From Datnioides undecimradiatus (taxonomy: Eukaryota; Chordata; Actinopteri; Lobotiformes; Datnioididae): DNA of 64,000 nucleotides. The translations under genes and the position numbers were made by a program. The DNA lies in assembly GCA_008933995.1 (NCBI GenBank), contig WARS01000014.1, positions 2,403,192 through 2,467,191 on the forward strand. Direction: 5' to 3'. The notes below the pieces were generated by a model. It saw only the letters and a program-made list of their open reading frames with translations, searched no databases and was not told where the DNA came from. Of this stretch, positions 13,901 through 27,939 are shown in pieces (position 1 is the stretch's first letter; each line of letters starts with the position of its first letter).

Positions 13901-16900
13901 CACTGGCAACACCTGCCGCTGTGCATGCAATGCATTATGAATTGCCTATTGGGTGCTTTATTTGAGGCCTACACTCAAATACACTCAATTTAAGGACCAC
14001 TTGAGATTATGAAAAAAAAAGTTTTGGCAGCCAGTGGCATACCTGGAAATTGCAGCTCTACCCCTGAATCAGTATTAGGTCAGATTGTGCTGAGGTGGAA
14101 ATGGAAATGCCACCTCTTGTTGCTCTGCCACGCCATGTCAGTGCAACCGAGATACTAGCTGCTCAGTAAATATTAGTCCTCTGTCTTCTACCTGCAAACT
14201 CCAATTTCAGTGCCACTAGACAGAATAAGAATAATGTTTACTAATGTTTAGGATGCAGATGAAAGCTTTGTGAGAATCACATCCTCCATCGCGAACAGTA
14301 AAGGTCAAACATCCATCAATAAAGCATCTCAACCACAAACACTGACACTGGGTTGACATTTTCCTTCAGAGAACCGCCGTTCCATCTGTGCACTTCATAT
14401 TGCCATCTTTGGGTGAAGTGCTCCATTTTTACATGAGACGCTGCAGAGGACCCCTTGACCAGATGAAAGCAATTGTTGGGTTAGCTCTTTGATGTCTTTG
14501 TAATGCATATTTACTGTTGTGGTGAAAGTACTGCGATCATCTAAACATGTTTTCATCTCAGGGCAGTGCTACAGCAAAAGCTTGTTTTGAATAGCGAAAA
14601 GCGCTACTGTACCGTAGAAATTGATTTCTTAATGTCACAGTTTTTTGAAATGTCATGCTTATGAAACATAATGAGCTTTGTTCCTGTTTCCATTTGTTGT
14701 AAGATGAAAAAGAAGGACAAATTCTCATTAAAAATACATCAGCAATCTGAGTTCAAGTCACAACAGTGAGGGGAAATTCGTTGTTCATTCAGTGTAGAAC
14801 ATCTCTGTACAACGCTGCTATGATGATTGCAGGTGGTTAGACTTAAAGAGACATTTCCGCAAAACACCTTGAAAGTATTTCACACACCAGTAAAAAGTAC
14901 ATTGCTGATTTAAAATGGTCATGAGCAGAATCTGAAAGTGAAAATGGAAAAATTAATTAAGCATTGTGTCTGTCAGCGGTGGGGTTGGACTGACCATGTC
15001 AAAGCATCCAGAAAATCAGCCCGAATACTTTTTTCTCAGCGATCAAAGGTGAAACAAAAACTTATCTAATAGACAGCTTTAATTCTGTTGCCTCGCTGTG
15101 TCCGTATTTCACTTTCTAATTTAGTAACTGTGATTTTTTTAATAACAGACGTAGCCAATGAGACCAAATGAAACCAAATGAATTCTCCACAGCTGTGAGC
15201 TCAAATTGATCAGATGGTAATTTATTTTCAGAAAGTTAACCCACAATATCCAATATGCAGACTGTCATGTTAACTTAATTTTAAAACAGAGCCTCTATAA
15301 AAACAAAAACAACAACAAAAAACAATAAAAACATGCCAGTAGCGACAACATCTTACTTTGTGCATACATTTCTTAAAACTACTGCGGCACACATAGAAAA
15401 GTGTGTTTTGCCAGTGGCTGCAGGGAATGTTCAGTTTCCGTTAAGTAATCTAACTGTAGGAGATTGAACAGTAAACGCTGATGTCAATAAACTTCAAAAA
15501 ACATAAATGCTGAATTACATGCATGTCTTGTTTCGTGTGAATCTCATATGTGGGTGGCTAATTGGAATGGTGGACCCTGCCACTAACAATAAAAACGACT
15601 GTATATTGAGGTAATTATGGAATGTAAATACAGTGGGTGGCTACTGCAGAAAGAAACGCCAACAGTAAATATCAAAGGCAGGGAGGATTAGCCTGGTAAG
15701 CTTTAAGGTGTCAGTCCATGAATATTGTTTCATGTCTGCCTGGGTTGAAAAGCTCTGCATGGAGGCAACGCTGGGAGGAAATCCACTTGGAGGTTCCAGA
15801 TTTTGGACTTTCCCATCAGGGTGTGAAAACACAATTAGTCTTGATTGGTTCCCCTCCCTCAACAACTGACTACATTCTTTCAATCAGGAAGGTCTCCAAC
15901 TTTTGAAATGACACACACTCTGGATGCGGTGAAAATTATGCTGTCTGCCAATCAAAGCCCAGCGGCTGCAACTGAGAACTTATTTTTCAAATGTAATGGA
16001 GCGAGACAGGAATAATTATCGTAAAACACACTGTGCTTTTCTGCTAAAACAAGTTATTAAAAACAGTTTCATGAAAAGTTAATAACAGATATTTCAAATG
16101 TTTGAAAAAAAGAGGAAAAAAATCTTCATTTGTGAAGGAGATCCTGCTGTGTACGTGCTGTCTGACATCAACTGCTCCATCATTTTCTCGGGTTTCGGCC
16201 TTAGTCAGCATTATTCCCTTTCAGTTTTCATCAATAATTTTTAAGAGTTTGAAGTTAGAGGGGAAACATCTTCTTGGGGATGATGACAAGCAGAGCGCTG
16301 AGAAACAATAGGCCCCGTCCCAGCCCTGTCTTGCAGAGCCAGACGTTTGTTGCAGTGTTTCTGGCAAGAGCGGCTTAAGAGTTAATTTCCTGGCAGTGAT
16401 TTGTAGGAGAGCAGCATCAACAAGCTGCTGCAGACTGGAGCATGAAAACCATTACTTCAATCCCTCACTCCCTGACATTAATAGGATGAATAAATGTTTT
16501 TGTTCTCTGCTTAATTTGGATGAATTCATCCAAATGGCAATGAAAACAAGTAAATATCCATCTCAGCTCCCCTCCTGATAATAGAAGACAAAGAGAACTC
16601 ACTCTGCCTTCGCTTTTTCTTCCACCTACTGTTTGAGAATTCCTGTGCTCGGCGCCAGGCTCATATATCAGATGATAACCGAAATGACTGAGACTGGGAA
16701 CACTTACTGAGGGAGGCTCTTTATTTTAAGTCGATTCACCCTCGCCACACAGGAGGTTGTCATGTCGAATTTTATTCCGCAGTAACTCACGGAGTGATTT
16801 TTGTGATCCCACACATCCGATGTGACAAATGAGACGCACCCAGATGGATTATATGCTGCACATGAACTTGTAGTAAAAAAAAAAAAAAAAGTTATTTTCA

Positions 16901-18170
16901 CACTCATCATTTTATAAAAGCCTGTGCGAAGATACACTAAAATCATGGAGTTAGAAGCAGAATTACTTGTAACAGAGTATTTTTACATTGTATCACCACA
17001 ATGTTATTTTACCCCTCATCAGTTTGACCATTGAATGATCTGCCTGGATGTCAGGAAAATGATTGTAGACAGCATGTGAAGATAATTAAACTTTCATTTT
17101 GCTCTTGGTTCATAAATACAATCCATCCATGTGTTTGCAGTTGTCCACTAGCTCACTGTTTTTGCTAACAATGTCATTTTTTATTACTGAGCTGCTTAAA
17201 TGCACAACTTTCTTGAATATTTGGCTGTTTCCAAACAGTGTCAGAGGCATGAAGACCTCCCTCTGGACTAAAGGAGAGCTGGTCCTGCTTTGCAGGAGGC
17301 CCCAGAAAACCAAGGTAGATTACAATCAGATTTGTGATCCGGCCAGCAGAGCTGTATAATTGTGTCCAAGCGTAAATGAAAGTGAATTAAATCACATCTG
17401 GACTTTATCTCGATAAAAAGACACTCGTAATGACAAGTGCAAATGGTTTCAGATCTCAGACAGGAAGTTACCAGGTAACATCCTAGATGACCTGAGTTAT
17501 TACTTAACCAACATCCAGTGTAGAGTGTGCACTGCAGGTCAGAATACAATGGGCATCCTGGGTGCTGTCAAGCTCTCAGTGGAGCTCAGCAGTGCCTCTG
17601 TAGTGAAAACCAACTATACTAACTTGTATATGGACTCTGTGTAGCTCTGCAATATTGTTCACGCACAGCCACAAATATCCTGTGCTCCCCAAATCCCTGG
17701 CTGAATTACCGACAGTCACCATCTCTACTTTAGGACAGGGACATAACAGAGCGAGGCAGAGTCACTTACCACACACAGAATAACTCTGGCAATTGAGCAA
17801 ATCAATGCGAAATCACCCGCGCTGCTGCTTCAGTGCTGAGAGCGTGGCTTTCACGTACACTCATACAGTAGGTTGAGGTTATTTTGATTGGATCTAAAAC
17901 TATTCTTTTGAAGGCCTGAATAACTTGGGTCGGCTGAGGTGACGGCCCATAGCGGCGACCGTCCCGCCGTGAAATGGCCGTGATTGCGGCGATATGAGAG
18001 ATAGACATCAAAGGTCACAAATAAACCTTGTCAGAGGTGAAAACTCCACAAGTACACGCTGTACTTGACCACTCTCCTTTTTAGAGCAGCTTTTTAGACT
18101 CTCACCTTGGGTTTTGGCAAGAGAAGCAGCCTTTGTTAATTTTTAATGCATTTGGAAACTAGTAATTAAG

Positions 18171-18188
18171 TCCCCCCCCCACCCCCCC
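18171..18188. repeat. Poly-C tract
   Basis: Nine C, one A and seven C in a row: a short homopolymeric tract within an intron. It is prone to sequencing and replication slippage. No function is inferred. Confidence 0.85.
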
Positions 18189-19570
18189 AATGGACTGGGA
18201 AATTGACATGCTCTGGAGAGCCAGTGAGTAATTATATTTGTAAAGAGCAGTGATACAAGATACTCCCCTCTGACTGGGACTCATTACACATCATTAGAGA
18301 GGCGCGGCAACTTGGCACGTGCACGCACGCCACGTGCACAGACCACACACAAACACACATTTACAGACAAGTTTGCAACAGACACGTTGTCTCTGTCACA
18401 CACACATACCGATCAATGAGCAGAAATCCAAACACTGTTTCTCTTTAGTAAACAAACTCTCTGCTCTTCAGGTCCCACTCCCCTGAGTCGAGTGTGACAA
18501 GTCCTAGCAGGACAGTGTGGATGATGTAAAACTCTATTCTCCAAATCTCATCTGGTGATAATCATACTGCGGTGGGTCAATAAGTAATTAAAGCTTAAAT
18601 CTGATATGAATTCTCATTCATCTAAATAGTGAAAGGTTGAGATATGAAAGTTTCCAAATGTGGCCTCAGGAGAATTGTGGTTCACCCTTTGAAGCAATAA
18701 TTACCATTACAGCAGCGTAGGGCGAAGTGCTGCGGGGAGATGATAGAACAGCACTAGAAACTTAGTGGACTCCTCTTTAATTGGAGCAGGAGTGGCAGCG
18801 ACTCGACACATCAGAGTCTCTGAATAGAATTTGTACAACTGTGCTCCATGTTACTTCTCCTCTCTACAGTATTTCTCCTCTTGCTGTCTGTCCTCAGTCC
18901 GTTTCTCGTTTTTCTCTCTGCGAGTGTATTCTCAGTTTGTTTTCACTGTAGATTCTGCAGCCTCCATGCACAGATTATAAAACCAGGATAAAATATAGAT
19001 CACATCCACTGCGGCCTGTGTTTTGGAAAGCACCAAACAAATCCTAAATCTATATTTTATAAACACGCTGAGCAACGACTTTCAATAATTTTGTTGCTTT
19101 TGAGTGAAATGCCGGAAACAGTGTGATTACAAAAGTGGTGTAACGGAAACGAAATTAATGCAACGGATAAATAAAACATTCATCTGCTGACATTTACCGA
19201 GGTTCGGTGCTGTCCAATTTGTTGAAATTTGCTGGTGAAAATGTTTTTCATTCCCCGCATTAAGAATGCTTTCAGTACAGATTTGTTAGTGAGCACTGTT
19301 GTTGCCTAATAGTTTAGGCCTATTATTTCTGTGAGAGGAGTTAAATATTCAGATTGTTGTGTGTATTTCAAAGGTGTTTACTGCATTATTAATGCCATAT
19401 TCAGATTGCACAGGGATGGTGGGAGAGCTATATTAGTGTCAGAAAGCGTAGTTTGAGTTGCCTTGTCTGCTTTCACTTTAAACTCATTATCTTGTCTAAT
19501 TCTCTCTGCCTCCATTATTCCCTCATCCCTTTAAGCAGCCTAATTAAAAGAGCTTTCATTTTTTCATTTA

Positions 19571-19597
19571 ATATTTATTTATTTATTTATTTATTTT
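19571..19597. repeat. (ATTT)n microsatellite
   Basis: Six to seven copies of a TTTA/ATTT tetranucleotide in AT-rich intron sequence. Confidence 0.9.
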
Positions 19598-20215
19598 GCA
19601 TTTCTACATGAAACTGCTTCACCCTTCATAGAATCTGAATTAATGATTTTTTTTCATTATTCAGATGAAGGGAGTCCTGCAGCACAGAACTTGAGCTGAA
19701 GCCACAGAGGAAGTAAAACCTGGTGTATCTGTGCTCATCCAGCTGTCAGATGATCTGATGTTATACTGCAAGCATGCAGCTTTCTACTGTGTCTGCAGTG
19801 GCTAATGTACAGTGTCCAGTACAAACAGTTAATCTACTCCACTTAAGGCTGTCTAGACTAGATCACTGATGAAACTGGTAGCGACTCCCATTTTCAATTA
19901 AAAAAGGCAAACAAAAATAAAATGGAGACATGTAATTACGATTTCTTATGTTCAGAGTATTGCAATTCACACTTTATGACTGAAACTCTTCTGACAGCTT
20001 AGTGTTAATTGGCCCATCATGGTCTGATTTCTCTCTGGCCTTGGTTTTATTTGGTTTATATGAGTGTGTCTGTAATAACAGTTTAAAGCCGTACTATGGG
20101 GAGATTATCAGACCATGCTACAGCAACGGACATTATCGCTCAACTACATGCATCACTTCTTCTCTGCTCATTTCTCAGAATGGCTGCTGGGGAGCTCACC
20201 AAGAGAGCTGCTTTG

Positions 20216-20412
20216 TGAACTGTGTGTGTGTGTGTGTATGAGCGTGTGTGCTGGTTTGTATGTGTGGGCGAACCACATCTGTACGTGTAAGTTGTTTTTG
20301 CTTGTGTCTCACTGTGCTGTGTGCACGTCTTTGTGTGAACACTGGTGTGTGTGTGTATGCGCGCACTCGCCTGGAGAAGTCATATGTGGCATTGGAGGGC
20401 GTGTGTGCATGC
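20216..20412. repeat. Degenerate GT-rich low-complexity region
   Basis: A GT run at 20219-20238 is followed by almost 180 bp of degenerate GT-rich sequence (repeated GTGTGTATG and GTGTGTGC segments). Several overlapping cysteine/valine-rich open frames here are products of the repeat and not genes. Confidence 0.8.
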
Positions 20413-20581
20413 ATGTAGAATGACATTTAGCAAAATGTGGCAGCGGGAGAAGAAACATCTGACTCATAATTGAAGTGCCATGAAAGAAATATGATCATGA
20501 ATCTGTATTAGGCTTACGTGCTCAGCCTTAAACCAGCGGCAGGAGCACCAGGCAGCATGCTCAGCCCGTACTCCGACTACC

Positions 20582-20869
20582 TTACCACCCGGAAGGCTGA
20601 TTACAACGCTTAAACTGATACTCCACAAAAACGACAGAGGAAAACACGGCGCATTCAAGGCGAGCGATCCTGATGACAAAATCGATAGGCCGTAGCGCTC
20701 TCATCTCCATCAAAAAGAGAGTCTCAGGATGAATGTAGTTGTGCCTGTGTGACTCAACCACACCAGTCATCTCAATGTCCTGGAGGATAAAGCGGCACCA
20801 CTCCTCAGTTGCCGTCCCGCTCTTGACATGAGGAGCTCCCTGAGCAGCATGGTCAGCCAGACCACTCCT
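20582..20869 (-). other. Unrecognised coding-like open stretch (possible gene relic)
   Basis: On the minus strand a 95-codon stretch is open from just after a TGA at 20870-20872 to a TAA at 20582-20584. It is locally richer in GC and CpG than its flanks. Its conceptual product contains a protein-like segment (EEWCRFILQDIEMTGVVES, then HNYIHPETLFLMEMRALRPI), rich in W, H, C and M and lacking low-complexity bias. The upstream end has an acceptor-like ATATCACCAG, and a GGTAAGG donor-like site lies at the stop. A second frame is also open over the first 36 codons. I do not recognise the family. It could be a pseudogene fragment, an exon of a nested same-strand gene, transposon-derived coding sequence, or chance. 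Confidence is low. Confidence 0.22.
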
Positions 20870-21140
20870 TCAAGGCTGGTGATATTCTTGTTTTCTTATT
20901 GTCAACAATGTCGTGAAAACCAAAGCCAAAGCAAATATAATACTAACAACTGAGTGCTGATGTAGCTCAGTGATCCCCTACCTTTCTGTCTTTTAAAACC
21001 AGCTAAAACTAAGCCACGTCTTGTTATGAGATTCAGATTGTTTATTTGAATCAATGCTGCGTTCACTGTCCTGCTGGTGCTGTCAAATTTCATTAGCAAA
21101 ACAAATGTCAACTAAAGCAAAACTATGTAGCTCTTGAAAA

Positions 21141-21143
<3 letters not shown>

Positions 21144-21206
<63 letters not shown>
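21144..21206. repeat. Compound (GACA)8(GATA)8 satellite block
   Basis: Eight GACA units (21144-21175) switch directly to almost eight GATA units (21176-21206) with no interruption. This is a compound tetranucleotide of the Bkm (GATA/GACA) type known from many vertebrate genomes. It lies about 1 kb beyond the neuroligin exon, within the intron. Confidence 0.95.
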
Positions 21207-21726
21207 CCGCTTTTAGTTCCACTGTAGTTCCAAGTAATTTCCTAAAGCAGATGGGCTCCAGCAGTTGTGACCTGTTTTTTAAAGATTAATCTCTTCTGTT
21301 AGAACCAATAGGTCTGGGGCTCTGAGCCACAGATGAGGTAGAAAGAAAGTACTGGGAGACACAATGTCTATGAATTGTTGGTTTTAGTGTTTTCCTGGGA
21401 GTTGTTGACCAAAGGAAACATTTAGAAAAACACTAGCCACATCCTTCATGTTAACAGCAGCCAACAATAGTCCAGATCGGAGGCAATATTCTCAGCAAAT
21501 GCAAACAACAACATGGAAATTTGATTTTATATTCAAAGTGTTTGTAGCCAGCACGCAACCACTCTAAATGTAAAAAATGTGCGAGGAGGGAAATCAGCTG
21601 TGTCAGAGAGATGGATGGAAAAGGTACAAAGCTCGGGTAGTGTGCTAACAAACTCCATTTTGTGTTGCTGCAGCTGTTTCCATGGAGCTCTCTCTCCCTC
21701 TCTTTTGCTGCCTCTCCACTCCCTCT

Positions 21727-21772
21727 CTCACTCACTCACACACACACACACACACACATGCATGCACACACA
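21727..21772. repeat. (AC)n microsatellite with CTCA/TGCA flanks
   Basis: CTCACTCACTCA leads into a pure AC run to about 21758, then ATGCATGCACACACA. Simple repeat in the intron. Confidence 0.9.
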
Positions 21773-22100
21773 AGTGTCTGAAAGAGGATTCAGCTGTGTG
21801 AGTCAATCTGCAACCAACCACAACTCAGAGAGAGAACCCCTCGTTCTCTCTGACAGACTCTTCTCTTCCCCTCTATCTCTCCAGCATCACGCCCATCTCA
21901 TCATTTTTTTCATCCTCATTACAATAATTTCTTAATTTATTCTAAACCCCAGTCACAACAACAAACCCGCATTCAGCACACTCAATTACTGTGATTCTGA
22001 TACATGAGCACCACATCAACAAGAAGCACAGGAACTAGTCTGTGCATTTACAGAGATGTGCTTCTTCCTTCTGCCTTATTTGGATTGTATGTGGCAATCA

Positions 22101-22421
<321 letters not shown>

Positions 22422-23323
22422 TCAAGGGTCAGCTCAGATTCAGATACAGCAGATATAGCACATGGTGGCCACAAACAGACAAGCTGACGGTCACCTCTCA
22501 GATACCAGCTGTAAGGATCCAGTCTGCTGGCCCACTAATGGAAATGGAGGCAATATTCTTTCGTATCTGCTCTATGAGAAACAAATTAATGTCCACTCAT
22601 TATGTCGAGTTCAAGTCTATTACAGTAATTGGCCATCGCAGCTGAAAATGTGGCTTGTCATTTACCATCTAAAATATTTGTCATATAAACCTAAACTATT
22701 AGGGTTGTATTTGCTTTTGTGTTGCCTTCCAGGAAGCAGACCCACTTCCCAATATAGACACGCAGGAAGCCATTAGGGAGAATAAAGAGAGAGGTACTCT
22801 GACACATCCCCTAACCAGGGAGAAGGCTAATCTGGCTTGACAGTGATAGGGAAAACGCATCGGCTAATTAAACAATGCTACCATGTGCCTCCTTTTTACA
22901 CAGGCCTATCTCTGTGCAGCAATTTATTTGCACGGTCTTGCTTGGCATTGCAGGCAGTTAAATTTGTGCTTCAGTTTTTGGTAAAATGTTGTTTATTCTA
23001 TTCCCGAATCGGGGCTTGATACCCAGCTGGAGCGACACTCCAGCCAGATAAAGCACATCCAGAGGTAGAGGGAAGAAAAAAGCCTCTGTCTGAGGAATCG
23101 ACTGAATTACTGGCTGGCTAGCTAGAGCTGGGAGACAAGACAAGAAACTCTCTCTCATTTTCACTCCTGCTCCCCCCGCGTTCTGTGTAGCTTCTCGCCT
23201 TCCCCTCCCTCACTTTGTATCGCTTTCTCTCACAGACTCTCCCCTGTCTCTCCCTGTTTCTCTCCCGCCTTCCCTCCATCTCTGTCCAACTCACCGCCCC
23301 CCCATCCTAAGCCCTCAGAGTGG

Positions 23324-23483
23324 TGAGAATGAGAGGGGGTGGGAGGGCAAAGAGTGAGAAACACTGAGGAAGAGAGAGAGAGAGCGAGAGAGAGACTGGA
23401 GGAAAGCAAGAAGGGAGAAAATAAAGAAAAAAAAAGGCGAGAATAAAGAAATAAAGAGAAAGAAAGAAAACAGAAAAAAGGGC
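23324..23483. repeat. Purine-rich (GA/GAAA) low-complexity tract
   Basis: About 160 bp almost free of pyrimidines on the plus strand, including a GA run at 23372-23393 and repeated AAAGAAAT and AGAAAGAAA units. On the nlgn3 transcript strand it is a polypyrimidine tract. Open frames on the minus strand here (leucine/serine/phenylalanine-rich) are artefacts of the composition. Confidence 0.85.
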
Positions 23484-26400
23484 AGGGGAAAGCAATGGGC
23501 TCAGATTTAAAAGGGTGGTATTGTATTCTGGTTGCTATGGTGACTGAGAGCCAAAATTCAAAATCCTCAAGAACAGCTAATCGCAGACCACATCCTGCAC
23601 AGCCCAATCTGCATCCATCTGCAGGCACTGCTCGTCATTATGCACCCCATCACATTAACATGCTCACCACCAAGGACAACTACTTAAATGCATTTTGCAG
23701 GGACAGGTTTTGGTTTTTTTTGCAACCCCTATAGCAGAGCTCAGGCCTTGATTCCCATTTTTTTTTTCCATTATTCCCTTGGTTATTCATGGCCCTGTTA
23801 GGTTTAAAAGCAAAGCAATAGCTTGTATATGATGTGGCCTTATTTATGGCTTTCTTTATCTTGCTGGTATCTGAGAAGGCTACACAGTGAAATGTGATTT
23901 ATAGCTGACACTTCTCTATGCACACAGTTATCTTAGACAAGAGGAGGAAGGGATGCATGGGGTGAGAGAGCATGAAAAGTAGAGTCAGAGAGGGGAAACG
24001 GAGGAGAGTGGGGGAGAGAGGGAGAAAAAACAGCAAAACGATATCCTACACAAGCTACTCAAACAAATGGGCCACAGATACAAAGAGAATGGCAAAGAGG
24101 AAGAAGGAACAGGGGGCAGAAATAAGAAAAAGAGATTAGTCATGTCAATGTTATCAGTCACCTCTTTTGTTGATTCACATCAGGTCTCCATGACAACAGT
24201 TAAATCCCTTTGGGAGAGCGATACAAGACATTGAAGCTCCACTTGTTCTAATCTATTTATTGACTTGATCTGATGTGGGAGGTGTCGCACAGATGTGATA
24301 TACATTTCTCACTGACACTGTGATTTGTGTCAGACGAGAATATACATGCAACAGATCCCAATTGGACTTTTGCTTTACAGGGAGGAATAATCCTGTCTAG
24401 TTACATCCACGTCTGGGCTGCGGCACGGCATGATGTGGAGGTAATGAGGTGAGCAGCTCGTCTTAACCAATCAGATCAGACCTTTATCGGCTGCTGTGGA
24501 CGGCCTAATCTGGTGAAACAGGTGACTAAGTGGTTAACTCAAAAAAAGCTGCATCCTGATTCACTACCTCTCCGAGGCGTGCACATCATTACATCAACAC
24601 ACATATTCATAGCAACAAACTGTAGCACAGTAGCTCTGTGCTGGAAAAGGAACAGAGATAGGTTCATTAATGCATACACTGGTATAATTGCAATAAAAAC
24701 TCCATGCACAATGAGTTGAAAATAACATAAAAAAGCCAAATAAAATCATGTTTTGGAAATGAACAAAGAAAATGTGCGTGATAGAAATGTCGATGAAAGC
24801 TGGTGTGCAGTGAAGAGTGAGCCGAAGAGAAAGATCATTTATAAAACACATCACTTTCTCACATATTTCTCAGTCTCACAAGTGGAATCATGCAGCTTCT
24901 ACTACACACTGACATACACTCCCAGTACAAATTATATGAACAGCAAATAACTGTATCGCAGAGGAGCAAATAAATGAAACATTGCCCATAAATGAATAAA
25001 TAAATCAAAGGTCCTCAGTTCACTGCACTTCACTCTAGCTAAACAGAAGCGCTGAGGACAGTCACACCTACAAATACATCACAGAGCACGAATTTGAGCT
25101 GGGCCTGAGGAGCACAACCGTTCATAGGTGCATCACAGTGGCTCTGGACTGATTGGAGTGTCAGTGGGAGGCAAACCTCAGGCCTGAACTGAGCCTCTAA
25201 GTGTTGCTGCTGCAAGTGAAACCCACCAGGAGGGCTGGGAGCACTCATTTCTACCTCCTCTATCTCACCCCTCCCTTCCCCGCTGTACCTCCACCTTTTT
25301 CTGTCCTTTGCTTTTCACTCCATTGAAAACAGTCAGTCACATATCTGACATTAAGCGCCCCCAGAAGCGGCCTTGACACTCCGAAGTGGGACAGGACAAA
25401 GGCAAACGGAGATAAGTGTCGTGGCATTCACTGTGTCAACACTTGGTGAAACATGGTGGCTGTCAACGGCTCTCAGTGAGGTCTGAGGTGGGGGAGGCGG
25501 GCGGAGGATGGGTGACAATGTCCTGATGTGGCAGGACATGACATGCACCCTACTGTAGTGCTCTTGTCAGACGGAGCTTCACGCTTCACTCATGACAAGT
25601 CCATTATTGGCCATGTTCACGTTTTGGAACTGCATTTAGTTGAACTGGGGAGCTCGTCACAAAACAGCCAGTGCAATTACACCGCATTATACAGCAGCTC
25701 ATACCGCTGTACAAGTCACTGACAGTACTCTGAATGTCACTGAACATCCGCTTAATATTCCCTTTATACCGAATCATGTGACGTAGCACTATGTGAGACG
25801 GGACCTTGGAGAGGGAAATTAAGGAGCACACAGGAACAAATTTTCTATTTTGGACTCACAGAAGACAGTGGAAGGCGAACCACAAAGAAAAAAAAAAAGA
25901 GGCTGTTGCATAGCTGTTGCTATTTTAAGCCAGTGGACTTTCAGAGCCTGCACATCATCAGGAGTGATAGGACGGGCAGGAAAAGAGCACCCTTGGAGTG
26001 TGTCAGACTCCACAACACTTGACATTTCCGAAGGTAACTGAGGTATGTCTTATGTATGGAAAGAAAATCTGAACAGGGCATTGGATATATGAAAAAGAGA
26101 TGTGTGTGAGGGTGTGCGCTGCCGACTATGAATCTTGACATCGCTACAGTAAATGTAATGGGAGGAATGACCTTTGTGTGAAGGTGACTTTTTGCTCCCC
26201 GGCTGGTGTGTTTGTGTGTTAAATGTGATGTTGACAACAGGGCAGACAGCGAGCGTGTGTGAGGATACAGAATAAAGAGAAATGGGGAGGGACGCCGGGC
26301 TGAGTAAAATAAAAGGGAAGATACGGTGAGGCGCCTACAAGGCTATTAGCCAAAGCCCCCTACAGCTGGCCTGGATCTAGATGAGAGGAGGTAGCTGCAG

Positions 26401-27142
26401 AGGTGCTGTCATCCCTAAGACTCACAGATAGCTGTTTGCTCCTTGAGTGAACGAAGACTAACCCTTTAGTCTGTCAGGGAAGCTTTCTGTCCTTGATCCG
26501 AGCCACAAAAGCTGACGTTAGACTGTACAAACCTGCTGAAAGGTTGACAACAGCACACCAGTAAACACATTGCAGAAGTGCATGCGGCTGTGGCATTGCA
26601 TAAGGAAAGTGCCTCAGTGGACTAATTCAAAGCCAATCTCCACTCTTGTTCCATTCTCTAGATTTTTTTTTTTAAAAGCAGTGTGTTTTTACATGTTTTT
26701 GACTTGCCAATTATTTTGTGCCACTCAAGAGAAAAGGACACACAAAAAATATATATAGATGACAGCAACAGTCTGGCTCTCCCTTCCTTTGAAATGGCTC
26801 AAGTGATGCCCTTGCGGATCAGCCATTAGCAGCAATGCTTATCTTGGAAAGAAGCTGAGCAGCAGCATTCCAAGTATCTCTGCATAAATGGGCTTCAAGG
26901 GGCATGATTTCTCATCCCTGCCACATCAGAGAGAATAGGATAGTGGCAGAAAGGAGAGAATGGTGTGTGAACTGCCCCCACTGTCGATTCACCAGTCTCC
27001 AGCCTGCCTGAGCTGAGCTGAGGGCTTTGCCGGATGGGGATCCAGTCAGGCCTGTGCAATGGAATTAATGGTAATACCCAGGCAGGTGGAGCTCAGCTCT
27101 GCTCCCTGGCACAGCAACGATGGAGAGCTTCTCTGGGGGTGG

Positions 27143-27160
27143 GGGTGTGTTTGTGTGTTT

Positions 27161-27197
<37 letters not shown>

Positions 27198-27198
27198 G
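27143..27198. repeat. (GT)n microsatellite
   Basis: An imperfect GT lead-in is followed by a pure GT run at about 27163-27197. Confidence 0.93.
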
Positions 27199-27380
27199 TC
27201 ATTCGTGCTTGCTTCTAGAGCTTGGAAGGAAGCACTGTGCATGTGTACAAGCGCACCCATGTGTGTATGGTTCGCTGGTTTAATGGGTGTGGGTGTACGT
27301 GTTTGAGTATGTGCACACTCTCACTGGATGGAAGCATTCCTCCTGATTAGAGCTAGAGTCTCAAAGTGCCAAATGACAGG

Positions 27381-27403
27381 CGCACGCGCGCACACACACA
27401 CGC
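27381..27403. repeat. Alternating CG/CA purine-pyrimidine patch
   Basis: GCGCACGCGCGCACACACACACGC is strictly alternating purine-pyrimidine sequence, of a kind able to adopt Z-DNA under torsional stress. Only the composition is seen; no function is claimed. Confidence 0.7.
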
Positions 27404-27939
27404 ATTTATTTTTCATCAGTGGGAAAGGGCCGAGGCAGCAGTGGCGCGAGACACTCTAGAGGTGGAGTGGGGACGGCTGCCTCTCTCTGCCTAACACTGG
27501 GCACAGAACCTCAGCACCACTGCCACGTTCCACCTGGGAGATTTAGCTCCTACACATCCTCACTTCCTCTATTTACGTGCCCACCTTTATCTAACAACAG
27601 CAGGTATGTGATTGAAAGCTCCCTTTTACAGTGCAATAACAGCCTCTGTAAAATTGAGTCTTGATTGTGGGCCGATGTAAATCACAGCAACTTGGCCCCT
27701 GCGCTCGTGTTGCTGGAGGGAGTGTCGCGCAGAATTTGAATGCACTTCGGGGGGCGCCAGGGGGTTGGCTGGTGCTCAGACAGACAGGCGGACACACAAA
27801 GGGATGGATGGAAAGACACAGGAAGAGACAAACAGGCATAAAGGCTAAGAAGGAGACAGAGGGTGGACAGAGAGAGATATAGAATATAAAAAAGGTTATT
27901 ATATTCCTCGCTACATATTTCACTTTGCTTATCTACTCG

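Noticed and set aside
20115..20423. Cysteine/valine-repeat frames (CVCVCV)
   Set aside because: Translation of a GT microsatellite, not a protein.
23230..23628. Leucine/phenylalanine/serine-rich minus-strand frames resembling membrane proteins
   Set aside because: They arise from translating the polypyrimidine strand of a GA-rich low-complexity tract.
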